DNA of 13,738 bases, from assembly GCA_013331965.1 (NCBI GenBank), contig DUFL01000049.1, forward strand, positions 212 to 13,949. Direction: 5' to 3'. The DNA is from Candidatus Woesearchaeota archaeon. GTDB lineage: Archaea > Nanobdellota > Nanobdellia > Woesearchaeales > UBA10107. Both the position numbers and the translations under genes were made by a program. Positions 1 to 6,724 of this stretch are shown one piece after another; the stretch's first letter is position 1; each line of letters starts with the position of its first letter. Below the pieces are notes generated by a model. The model was not told where the DNA came from. It worked only from the letters and a program-made list of their open reading frames with translations, and made no database searches.

Positions 1-1
1 A

Positions 2-1381
2 ATACGTCATTTCCTTGTTTACGAGTCGTTCGGTTCGTCAATTGAAGAGAGCTATTTCTGGATGAAAGATATGCTTCATGATTTGGGCTATACTGAATTT
101 GAAAAAATTGTAGATACTTTTACCGCTTCAGAACAGAGCGCATTCTTCGGCTCTGCGCAGCAGAGATTGGGAATCCAGCAGGACAAGGCAGTCCAATATC
201 TTGCTACGATAGGAAAAATGACAAAAGAATTATTCCAGATCGTGAGGGATATAAAATTATTGGAAGAAAGGGAAGATATGTATAAACTGGCTTCAGCAGA
301 AGATGATGGAGCTGAAAAAGCATTAAAGGGAGTGTGGATCGATTTTATCGACAACGGGCCGCAGGGAATCAAAGCAAGCTCTGTTTATGGATTAGCATCC
401 CAGATTGGCTTCACAGTTCTTCCCGATTTATTTTTTGCAGCACCGGCTAATCTGAAAAAAGAAGAAGTTTCCGGTCATGTTAAATCTCTGGATTTCAATG
501 AAAAAGTAAAAACTGCCTTGGTCAGAAAACTTGAGCAGTATGTTGCGTGGAGGGATGCAACAGCAAAAGAGATTACATCAAAGAAAAAATTCACAATTCA
601 GTATCTGAGGCAGCACTATGATGCAATAAAACTTTACACGGACTGGGTAAAGCCATATCTGAGAAATGTAAAAAGATTAGGAATGGATCCGGAAAAACAA
701 TTATCTGCCGATATTGTCGGGGCATTTGAAGGCTCTGTTGTTGAGATTGAAGTTTTAGCTAAAAAACCGGGAAATCCTCATGCATGCGTATTGATGACTT
801 TCTATTATAGGACAAGGGCAATTATGCAGACTGGGCAGGATTATCAAAGAGGGCCTGCCCATGTCGGAAGGATGGAAATGACTTTGAGAGGTTATGTCTG
901 GACTGATGAAGAAATAAAAAATTACAGGGAACTTAAAATGGCAGAAGATTTTGAGATGCTTAAAAGTATTGATACTTCGATAGAGCAGGCGATGGATTAT
1001 CTTGGAGATAAATTAGTAGAATATCTGAAAGCAGCAGGAGAAAAATTCGGAGAGGAAGACAGGCAGGAGGAGCTCGCAAGATTTTTGCACAAGAATAAAA
1101 AGACATCGACAATGGAAGAAGCAAGATCAAAAGCTAAAAAGATTCTAGGGGGAGAGAAAAAATCAGACCAAGGCTCTATCGCTTCAATTTTCAAGGGATT
1201 TGCCGACTTAGGAAAGGAATTGGGCGGAGGATTCATCCCATCCAAGAACGCTGCCAAAGAAGCAAAAAAAGAAGAAGAAAGGATAAAAGAAGAGAAAGAA
1301 AAACTGGTCGGCGGAGTCATATCAAGCATAGGGCTTGCATATGATATATATAAAAAAGCCCACAGATTTTTCGTGCCATAA
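2..1381 (+). CDS. Helical protein of unknown function, first gene of TIM-barrel operon (5' partial)
   Basis: I do not recognise the family. The reading frame is open from base 2. The 20 codons before the first ATG (62) read as ordinary protein (IRHFLVYESFGSSIEESYFW) and run smoothly into MKDMLHDLGY, so the true start probably lies left of the window and the ATG at 62 is internal. No signal peptide is visible, although the true N-terminus is not seen. The protein is rich in charged helices. A central block after YVAWRDATAKEITSKKK contains conserved-looking aromatics (YLRQHYDAIKLYTDWVKPYL). The last third is Lys/Glu-rich with a predicted coiled coil (AKKEEERIKEEKEKL), then a short hydrophobic stretch and a C-terminal RFFVP. 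Its stop overlaps the next ATG by one base (TAATG at 1379-1383), so it is probably translated together with the two downstream genes. The function may be structural or scaffolding, but that is a guess. Confidence 0.85.
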   Translation: MRHFLVYESFGSSIEESYFWMKDMLHDLGYTEFEKIVDTFTASEQSAFFGSAQQRLGIQQDKAVQYLATIGKMTKELFQIVRDIKLLEEREDMYKLASAEDDGAEKALKGVWIDFIDNGPQGIKASSVYGLASQIGFTVLPDLFFAAPANLKKEEVSGHVKSLDFNEKVKTALVRKLEQYVAWRDATAKEITSKKKFTIQYLRQHYDAIKLYTDWVKPYLRNVKRLGMDPEKQLSADIVGAFEGSVVEIEVLAKKPGNPHACVLMTFYYRTRAIMQTGQDYQRGPAHVGRMEMTLRGYVWTDEEIKNYRELKMAEDFEMLKSIDTSIEQAMDYLGDKLVEYLKAAGEKFGEEDRQEELARFLHKNKKTSTMEEARSKAKKILGGEKKSDQGSIASIFKGFADLGKELGGGFIPSKNAAKEAKKEEERIKEEKEKLVGGVISSIGLAYDIYKKAHRFFVP

Positions 1382-1938
1382 TGCTAACCTTAGAACAGAT
1401 AAAAAAGCTTCCTGCAAAAGAAAGAATTCCTAAGTTAAGGGAATTTGAAGAAGAGCAGAAGAAGCTCAAGGCAGAGGAAGAGAAGAAAAGAAAGCAGGAA
1501 GAAGAAGAGATAATAAAAAAATCGATTGAAGAACTGACTGAAGAAGATGAAAAAGCCGAGGAGGAAGAAGTTCTTCAAAAAGAAGAAAAAGAAAAAAAGC
1601 AAAAACAGGAAAGTTTAGAGGAAATTGCTGAAGCGGCTCCTTCATCAGGAAAAACAGAAAGAAATTCCGCTTATGTTTCGATTCAGGAATATGGAGCAAG
1701 ATTGTCGCATATTCCGCCAACAGAACTTTCAAACAAAATTTTTGGATTGAGGGAAACATTTGAAGAAAGAAGTTATTTAACGCAGGAGCAGCAAAGGGAA
1801 AGGGATGCTTTGGGAGAGGCGGTTTATCAGCAAAATAAGATGGGATATTTCAAGGATGAGGGATCAAGAAGATTATTCAGCAAAATGGAAGATGCATTTG
1901 AAGAGATGAGAAACCCGTTAAAAAAGGTGTATAAGTAA
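1381..1938 (+). CDS. Glu/Lys-rich coiled-coil protein, middle gene of TIM-barrel operon
   Basis: This 185-residue protein has no family I recognise. The N-terminal half (about residues 1-85) is almost entirely Glu, Lys and Gln in heptad-like runs (for example EEQKKLKAEEEKKRKQEEEE), which predicts a long coiled coil or single alpha helix. A short low-complexity linker (AAPSSGK) leads to a more normal C-terminal part (about 98-185) containing YVSIQEYGARLSHIPPTEL and a final basic stretch LKKVYK. There is no signal peptide or membrane segment. The start codon overlaps the stop of the upstream gene, and its own stop overlaps the next start, both as TAATG. This suggests translational coupling and fixed stoichiometry. 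The downstream TIM-barrel protein also carries a coiled-coil insertion, so direct association of the two through coiled coils is a reasonable inference but nothing more. Confidence 0.82.
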   Translation: MLTLEQIKKLPAKERIPKLREFEEEQKKLKAEEEKKRKQEEEEIIKKSIEELTEEDEKAEEEEVLQKEEKEKKQKQESLEEIAEAAPSSGKTERNSAYVSIQEYGARLSHIPPTELSNKIFGLRETFEERSYLTQEQQRERDALGEAVYQQNKMGYFKDEGSRRLFSKMEDAFEEMRNPLKKVYK

Positions 1939-3767
1939 TGGTAGATTTCGGAATGCCGTATTATACGCCGATGGATCAAAGTTATCACAGAGAAATTCAG
2001 AACGCAGATAGAAGAAGTGATATTGAAAAAGAGCCATTATTTCCAATTCACATGATTGGAACAACTGTTCCCGAAGCTGATGCTTCCGGAAGAAACAGGA
2101 ATATTGTTGAAGGTGTTGATGCTGCAATAAGAAGTGGTGCGGGAAATATTCAGCTGGTCATGTCCGGAGTCGGCCAGCAGGCAGCAATGGGTCCTGCAAG
2201 CGGGCCAAAAGGATACGGCGAGGATGTAAGGGAAGCGATAAGAGAAGTTCAAAGAGCATCGGGAGCAAAAATCACAGGATTGGAGCTTCCGACAAGCGTA
2301 AGCAACCTTTCAGGATTTTCTCAGCAGGGGTTCAGCGAAGAACAGAGAAAAATGGCCCTTGATGAAGTAAGGGATTCAATCAAATTCATCGGGGATATCG
2401 CAGGCGGAGGAGGAGTTGATGTTCTGTCGTGGGAATTCCCAAGAAACTTTTCAGAATCAAAATGGTGGGGAAAAGAAAAAGATTCCAAGGGAAAGCCTTT
2501 GTTTGAACAAAGAGGAGAAGAGCATCCTGCGATTGTTGATGCAGAGACTGGCCACGTCCAGATGTTCAGCCCCAAGGAAAAATATTATCTTTACAAAAAA
2601 CCTGGAACTGATAAAGCATCAAATGATCCTGAAGAATGGACATGGAATGACTTCAGAAAACTGGCAGAACAAAGAAGCATGGAAACAGGAAATCTTGTCA
2701 GAGCAGAACAGGTATGGGTCAAGGATTATTTTCAGCAGCAGCAGGAAAAACAGCTTAATCAGAATAAAAATCAAATTGAAATGTATAAACTTGAAGCACG
2801 GGATATGATTGACAGGTATGATCAGGTTTTAAAGCAGAAAGATGTTCCTGATTCTGAAAAAAAGAAATATGAAGAAAGGATAAAATCATATAATGACAGG
2901 CTGAAAGACATGGAATTGCAGGAAAAACAGCTTGCAGCGGAAGAAAGGAAGATAAAAGATATTGAAAAGAAATATGTAACTATTGATGAATACGGATTTA
3001 AGCAGGCCACTGATTCCTATGCTCAGGCAGGAATGTGGGCGATGCAGGAATCCCAGAAAAATCAGTTTGTCCAAAGAGGAAAAGGCTCTATCCATGTCGG
3101 CCCTGAGATGGGCTGGCCAACTTACTATGGAAGCCATCCAAAAGAATGGGTTGATTTGATATTGCAGTCAAGAGAGGAAATGAAAAGAAAACTTGTTCAG
3201 GAAGAGCATATTGCTCCTAAAGAAGCGGAAAAAATGGCAAAGGAGCATATCAAGGGAGAATTAGATACATCTCATTTGGGAATGTGGCTGCAGAATTTCA
3301 AAACAGAACTGCCGTGGGATGAAAGAGTTACAGAATTCAAGAAATGGTATAAGGACCAAATGGAGTATCTTGCAAAAGTGAATAAAGAGTACGATATTAT
3401 TGGAGGAATACAGGTTGTTGATTCAGCATCAGGAGCTCATGGACATCTTCCTCCCGGCCAGGGTGTTTTAGGAAAAGATATTTATGAGTACATGAAAATT
3501 TTGAAAGAGAAGGGAGGGTACAAAGGAGAATTAACTTCAGAAGGCCACGAAGAAGAGAAATTCGGGCAGGGGAGAATACTGACTCAGGCGTGGAGCGCAT
3601 TTGGCTCTCCGATTTCAACAGGAGGATATATGCATGGACGGGCTGCTCCTCAGTTCAGGGACATAAGGCAGAATTACGCCCAGATAGCTTACGGAACTAC
3701 AGGAATATTCCAGAGTTATGTCCCAAGCAATGATTTCCAGCTCTGGAGTCAGGTACCGTTAGAGTGA
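1938..3767 (+). CDS. Endonuclease IV / xylose isomerase-like TIM-barrel protein with coiled-coil insertion
   Basis: This 609-residue protein shows the signature of the AP-endonuclease-2 / xylose-isomerase-like TIM-barrel superfamily, split into two parts. The N-terminal barrel half (about 34-170) has strand-like segments LFPIHMIG (H38), NIQLVMSG and DVLSWEF (E166). The C-terminal half has D443-T-S-H446, resembling the DxxH metal motif of endonuclease IV, then VVDSASGAHGH (D495, H501, H503) with the loop PPGQG, and ELTSEG (E535), resembling the last metal-binding Glu. Between them sits an insertion of about 260 residues that includes a strong coiled coil (about 263-345) and several Trp-rich patches. 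Usual members have roughly 250-300 residues, so this is about twice the normal length. The family holds DNA-repair nucleases and sugar isomerases, all metal-dependent; the substrate here cannot be told from sequence. It is the last gene of the operon, with its start overlapping the upstream stop. Confidence 0.78.
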   Translation: MVDFGMPYYTPMDQSYHREIQNADRRSDIEKEPLFPIHMIGTTVPEADASGRNRNIVEGVDAAIRSGAGNIQLVMSGVGQQAAMGPASGPKGYGEDVREAIREVQRASGAKITGLELPTSVSNLSGFSQQGFSEEQRKMALDEVRDSIKFIGDIAGGGGVDVLSWEFPRNFSESKWWGKEKDSKGKPLFEQRGEEHPAIVDAETGHVQMFSPKEKYYLYKKPGTDKASNDPEEWTWNDFRKLAEQRSMETGNLVRAEQVWVKDYFQQQQEKQLNQNKNQIEMYKLEARDMIDRYDQVLKQKDVPDSEKKKYEERIKSYNDRLKDMELQEKQLAAEERKIKDIEKKYVTIDEYGFKQATDSYAQAGMWAMQESQKNQFVQRGKGSIHVGPEMGWPTYYGSHPKEWVDLILQSREEMKRKLVQEEHIAPKEAEKMAKEHIKGELDTSHLGMWLQNFKTELPWDERVTEFKKWYKDQMEYLAKVNKEYDIIGGIQVVDSASGAHGHLPPGQGVLGKDIYEYMKILKEKGGYKGELTSEGHEEEKFGQGRILTQAWSAFGSPISTGGYMHGRAAPQFRDIRQNYAQIAYGTTGIFQSYVPSNDFQLWSQVPLE

Positions 3768-3803
3768 TAGTTAACAAATTTAGCATCAATATTTAAGATT
3801 AAT

Positions 3804-3968
3804 AAAAAATTAGCACCAGTCACTGAGCGATAGGAAGTAAATTTAGTAAATGAGCCGAGGGAGGGCTCAACAGCGAAGCTGTGCACTACTTTGCAGATAT
3901 TGCGCCTACGGAGCTCCAGCGATGTGTGATTGCTCTCCGGTTAAATTGCAAGTCGATGCTAATTTTTT
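3804..3968. ncRNA. Candidate structured RNA R1
   Basis: A perfect 12-bp inverted pair, AAAAAATTAGCA (3804-3815) with TGCTAATTTTTT (3957-3968), closes a 165-base segment. Inside are small hairpins: GAGCC with GGCTC near 3852-3877, and ACAGC-GAA-GCTGT near 3870-3882. A longer weak helix near 3908-3940 begins CGGAG. The segment is clearly richer in G and C than its flanks. R2 at 7801-7967 has nearly the same length and a matching closing helix in which the third pair of TTAGCA changes from A-T to G-C on both sides, which looks like compensatory change. I recognise no known RNA family (not tRNA, 5S, SRP or RNase P RNA). The strand is undecided; T-runs follow on both strands. A mobile element with terminal inverted repeats is the main alternative. 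Confidence 0.5.
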
Positions 3969-3974
3969 AAGTTT

Positions 3975-4007
3975 GTAATTAATACGAAAATAATCCGGCG
4001 AGGGAGC
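3975..4007. repeat. Repeat copy 1, downstream of R1
   Basis: The block contains TAATACGAAAATAATCCG within a longer identity of about 25 bases shared with 7993-8017. Similarity continues loosely as CGGC-NN-GGG-N-GC. In both places it lies on the same strand just right of the closing helix of R1 or R2: 6 bases away here, 25 bases away at the second copy. In copy 1 it runs into a hairpin (GCGAGG 3998-4003 with CCTCGC 4038-4043); copy 2 has no such hairpin. Exact conservation within otherwise diverged intergenic DNA suggests a functional site, such as a promoter, processing site or recombination end. Confidence 0.75.
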
Positions 4008-4043
4008 TATCTGCAAATCCAAATAGCAGCAGCTTAACCTCGC
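3998..4043. other. 46-base hairpin-forming segment after repeat copy 1
   Basis: GCGAGG pairs with CCTCGC as a closing stem. Inside, AGCT and CTGC can pair with GCAG and AGCT, or alternatively GCTAT with ATAGC. TATCTGCAAA (4008-4017) is also the exact reverse complement of TTTGCAGATA inside R1 (3890-3899), so this segment could pair with R1 instead of with itself. It does not fold as a tRNA, despite a GTTCGA sequence at 4044. Confidence 0.4.
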
Positions 4044-4071
4044 GTTCGACGCAATACCAAATAAAGCAATA

Positions 4072-4084
4072 AAGCTTTTAAAGG
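4072..4084 (+). promoter_or_regulatory. Possible promoter of nucleotidyltransferase-HEPN gene
   Basis: AAGCTTTTAAAGG resembles a TATA box with flanking purines. It lies 34-46 bases upstream of the ATG at 4118, which would leave a leader of roughly 10-15 bases. The match is weaker than the other promoters in this window. Confidence 0.4.
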
Positions 4085-4117
4085 CATAGTCAAATAAGCA
4101 ATAAATAGGTAATAGGC

Positions 4118-4924
4118 ATGGAATTCAAGATACCAACAAGGGAGCACTGGAATATCAAGAAATACGGCCAGGAAGAGCATAATCTAACAAGAAAGTTTTC
4201 TGATGTTCTATTAAAAGAGACGAAAGGGATGCTTACATCTATCGTTCTGTTCGGAAGCTCTGCAAGAAAAGAAAAAACAGTCCATGAAAAAGATATTGAT
4301 GTTTTACTGATAGTTAATGATGTATCAATTATTTTTACCCCGGAAGTTTCCGAAGCGTTCAGAATCATTGTTGAAAAAACAGCCGGAAAAATTTCAAACA
4401 GATTCCATATCAATACTTTAATGCTTTCAAGTTTCTGGGATTACATGAGAAGCGGAGATCCTATCGGGATTAACATGTTAAGGGACGGAGTTCCACTATA
4501 TGATTCGGGAGTTTTCGAGCCGGCACAGCAGTTATTATTCCAAGGGAGGATAAGGCCGTCCAAGGAAGCAATCTGGGTCTATTACGCAAGAGCTCCAAAC
4601 ACAATTCAAAATGCCCGGTGGCATGTTCTGCAGGGAGTTGTTGATCTTTACTGGGCGGCGATAGATTCTGCTCATGCTGCTTTGATGAGAATCGGGGAAA
4701 TACCTCCAACACCGTCTCACGTTCCTGATATGCTGAATGAAAAATTTGTTAAAGCAGGATTTTTAGATAAAAAATACGTCGAGATAATGAGGAATCTTCA
4801 CAGGACTGCAAAGATGGTCGCGCATAGAGAACTGACATCTATCAGCGGAGATTCGTTTGATAATTTCCTGAAAGAGACAGAAGAATTTGTGAAGCAGATG
4901 AAGAAGATAATTGAGACGGAGTGA
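4118..4924 (+). CDS. Nucleotidyltransferase fused to a HEPN-like domain
   Basis: The 268-residue protein has two parts. Residues about 25-110 form a DNA polymerase beta-type nucleotidyltransferase domain, with LFGSSARKEK (G46, S47, R50) followed by DIDVLL (D59, D61), the usual GS...D-x-D pattern for metal and nucleotide binding. The third acidic residue expected on a later strand is not obvious; the likely strand FHINTLML carries N99 there. Residues about 150-265 are all-helical and end with R229-TAKMVA-H236, matching the R-x4-6-H motif of HEPN domains, which are often RNases. Stand-alone MNT and HEPN proteins form toxin-antitoxin pairs in which the nucleotidyltransferase modifies and silences the HEPN partner. 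Here both are in one chain, so self-regulation or a housekeeping RNA role is possible. No partner gene is adjacent; the gene stands alone, downstream of R1. Confidence 0.82.
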   Translation: MEFKIPTREHWNIKKYGQEEHNLTRKFSDVLLKETKGMLTSIVLFGSSARKEKTVHEKDIDVLLIVNDVSIIFTPEVSEAFRIIVEKTAGKISNRFHINTLMLSSFWDYMRSGDPIGINMLRDGVPLYDSGVFEPAQQLLFQGRIRPSKEAIWVYYARAPNTIQNARWHVLQGVVDLYWAAIDSAHAALMRIGEIPPTPSHVPDMLNEKFVKAGFLDKKYVEIMRNLHRTAKMVAHRELTSISGDSFDNFLKETEEFVKQMKKIIETE

Positions 4925-5004
4925 TTTTTATTCGTTCTTAAATTATTTTAATTTTCAATGTTTTCGTTTTATTGTTATTAAAATAAAAATTTTGCCTGGG
5001 TTTC

Positions 5005-5074
5005 TTTGCTAGGGTGCGAGAACTCAACACGAACAAAGCAGAAAACAAATGCCAAATAATAGTTGTTAATTAAC
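5005..5074. repeat. Noncoding repeat family element A
   Basis: This 70-base intergenic segment resembles 9237-9307. Both begin TTTGCT and both contain CTCAA-NN-CGAAC-NN-AGCA, then AAAAC and GC-Y-AAATAATA. Over 5023-5061 about 31 of 39 aligned columns match by eye, with one gap. TTTGCT can pair with AGCAGA (5037-5042) here through a G-U, and with AGCAAA at the other copy without one, so the closing pairs are kept. Both copies lie just past the stop codon of a minus-strand gene in the same orientation. A small RNA, a 3'-end element or an old insertion are all possible. Confidence 0.5.
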
Positions 5075-5091
5075 AAACTAAAAAATTAGTA

Positions 5092-5129
5092 AAAAACAAA
5101 TTAAAAATAATTAATTAAAAATTAAAAAA
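5092..5129 (-). terminator. T-rich terminator of surface-protein gene
   Basis: Read on the minus strand, the stop codon of the surface protein is followed at once by repeated T-runs (TTTTTTAATTTTTAATT and TTTTTTACT). Runs of T without a hairpin are the usual archaeal termination signal. Confidence 0.55.
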
Positions 5130-6590
5130 TTAAGGCCTTGGTATCAAGACCATTGCAACTATTACTCCTACAATTAATCCTCCTATGCCTATTGCGACAG
5201 GCAAAATCAAGTCTGAGTCAAGTCCGAATCCTGAAACATCCTTCAATGTCACGTATGACGGGCTTGAAGTAGGGACAATAGGTGTTGTTGTTGGAATAAC
5301 TACAACATTGTTGTCCGAATTAAGGACTGGTTGAGTCGGTGTTTGAGTAGGGGATGTTATTGGCGCTGCAGCTTCAGGTGTGCATGATTCTGAAGTTATC
5401 TTGATATCCTGCGTGAATGGTGAAGTTACCCCTTCAGCATATGCGAAGATTGAATATGTATTCTCTCCAGCTTTAAGGTCTTTCAAAGTTATATACTCTT
5501 CGACTGTCTGAGTGTAATCCTCTTCATTGTCATAATTATTGTCAACCTGGACATCTTCTCCGCCGTTCAGGTTTGCGACATCCGAACCAACTGAGTTTCT
5601 TAAAAATAATTGTACATCCTGCTGATTTGAACCGATGTTCATCAATTCTACATGTATCTTAGCTTTATTCACTTCACAAGCCAGTGTGCCTGGAACAAAT
5701 ACAGCTTTTGTTATCTCTATTCTGTCGTCAGGGACTGTTGATGTAAATTCTTTAGTGTCCTTTGCGTAGAACTTAGATGAAGTGTCCTGCGCATCAGCAG
5801 TTATTTCTGCAAATACAGTGAACTTATCATTGTCTTCGACTGTGAAAGGCATTTCGAAATCAAATGTGACAGAATCTGTCTTTCCGTTTCCTAGATCGCT
5901 GACATCTTCTTCTGATTCAAGATCATCTTCATCTGAATCAACAACAAGGGTGTTAAGCTTTGTTTTATCTCCTTCATAGATTCCGACATTGACATTTACG
6001 TTTTCAAGGTCAGTTTGATCTGCGATATTTTTGTATTCAATTGTAACTGTGAATTTTTGTCCTTTCTCAAGTTTAGTGTCAGTCAAGCCTGATTCCTTGT
6101 CTTTCATGGTGATGCCTGTTATTTCTATAGCGGGGACAAGAACCTTTATGTTTACTGTATCAAATACCTGTTCTACTGTGTTTGAAGCATTTATGATCTT
6201 CAGTATTCCTGTATATTCTCCAGCTTCGATATCCTTTATGTTCTCAATTGAAAGTTCAAGACCGTTTACTAATGTTTTATTCTGTATGATAAGATTTGTT
6301 GGTTTTGTTATGTTGATCTTGCTGTCTGAATCGTAAGCATGTCTTAATGTAGTTCCGGCGAAATTAACTGTAACTGATGGGATTATTTGCTTATTCCATA
6401 TTGATATGAACCCTTCATTCTGGACAGCAACATTCTTTGAAGTGAATACTTCATTGCCATCTCCTGAGAAATATATTTCAGTTAATGTTGAATTGATGCA
6501 AACATTGCTTGTTGATGTGCTGCAGATTGCGCTGGCAAATGCTATTGACATTAAGAATGCGAATACAACGCTTAAAACTGTGTTTTTCAT
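5130..6590 (-). CDS. Secreted, membrane-anchored beta-rich surface protein
   Basis: The 486-residue protein begins with a clear signal peptide (MKNTVLSVVFAFLMSIAFASA, cleavage likely near residue 21). It continues as a long, acidic, Ser/Thr/Asn-rich ectodomain with many N-x-S/T sequons and repeated strand-rich segments. The pattern EKGQKFTVTIEYKNIADQ and ITKAVFVPGTLACEVNKAK resembles CARDB-like immunoglobulin folds of archaeal surface proteins. A Pro/Thr-rich linker (about 405-450) leads to one C-terminal membrane helix (LILPVAIGIGGLIVGVIVAMVLI) and a two-residue tail RP. This is the layout of an archaeal S-layer or cell-wall protein anchored by its C-terminus; the exact role is inferred. The gene has a strong promoter and a G-rich ribosome site (GGGGG about 9 bases before the ATG) and stands alone, which fits high expression. 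Four Cys lie in the ectodomain, so disulfides are possible. Confidence 0.8.
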   Translation of the reverse strand: MKNTVLSVVFAFLMSIAFASAICSTSTSNVCINSTLTEIYFSGDGNEVFTSKNVAVQNEGFISIWNKQIIPSVTVNFAGTTLRHAYDSDSKINITKPTNLIIQNKTLVNGLELSIENIKDIEAGEYTGILKIINASNTVEQVFDTVNIKVLVPAIEITGITMKDKESGLTDTKLEKGQKFTVTIEYKNIADQTDLENVNVNVGIYEGDKTKLNTLVVDSDEDDLESEEDVSDLGNGKTDSVTFDFEMPFTVEDNDKFTVFAEITADAQDTSSKFYAKDTKEFTSTVPDDRIEITKAVFVPGTLACEVNKAKIHVELMNIGSNQQDVQLFLRNSVGSDVANLNGGEDVQVDNNYDNEEDYTQTVEEYITLKDLKAGENTYSIFAYAEGVTSPFTQDIKITSESCTPEAAAPITSPTQTPTQPVLNSDNNVVVIPTTTPIVPTSSPSYVTLKDVSGFGLDSDLILPVAIGIGGLIVGVIVAMVLIPRP

Positions 6591-6635
6591 TATGTTTTAA
6601 CCCCCAATATTAAACTGGTTTGTTCCTCAAATTAT

Positions 6636-6658
6636 CCGCTTATATTTAAACCTTTCGT
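6636..6658 (-). promoter_or_regulatory. Strong archaeal promoter (BRE and TATA) of the surface protein
   Basis: On the minus strand the sequence reads CGAAAGG followed by TTTAAATATA, a near-ideal BRE plus TATA box. It sits about 50-60 bases before the ATG at 6590, giving a leader of roughly 25 bases that contains the GGGGG ribosome site at 6601-6605. It is among the best promoter matches in the window. Confidence 0.7.
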
Positions 6659-6689
6659 CTTTCAACTCTTTGCAGTAGTGAAAAGGATA

Positions 6690-6700
6690 ATTTTATTAAA
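6690..6700 (+). promoter_or_regulatory. TATA box of the 167-residue unknown gene
   Basis: ATTTTATTAAA lies 25-35 bases upstream of the ATG at 6725, right for a leaderless transcript. The GTG at 6701 directly abuts this box and so cannot be within the transcript, which decides the start in favour of the ATG. Confidence 0.5.
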
Positions 6701-6724
6701 GTGGTAACCATACTAAAATACATC

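Larger units (their letters stand above)
3768..4117. other. 350-base gene-free region holding a candidate structured RNA and a repeat
   Basis: No convincing open reading frame is present on either strand. From left to right it holds an AT-rich leader, a GC-rich 165-base segment closed by a perfect 12-bp helix (R1), a block repeated at 7993 in this window, a hairpin-forming GC-rich segment (3998-4043) and an AT-rich promoter region for the nucleotidyltransferase-HEPN gene. High local GC in an AT-rich background is typical of structured noncoding RNA in such genomes. Confidence 0.7.

Noticed and set aside
997..1329. 110-codon minus-strand frame opposite the first gene
   Set aside because: Ser/Phe-rich translation is the expected complement of Lys/Glu-rich coding sequence; no promoter.
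2416..2808. 130-codon frame inside the TIM-barrel gene
   Set aside because: It overlaps a gene with clear domain motifs, and its own translation has no recognisable features; a shadow frame.
3804..3968. Insertion sequence or MITE with terminal inverted repeats
   Set aside because: Not excluded, but no transposase is nearby, no clear target-site duplication is visible, and the helix changes are compensatory, which favours RNA structure.
3998..4060. Possible tRNA (closing GCGAGG/CCTCGC and a GTTCGAC T-loop-like sequence)
   Set aside because: No 7-bp acceptor, no D-arm or anticodon arm in the right places, and only a 3-bp stem around TTCGA; the hairpin alone does not make a tRNA.
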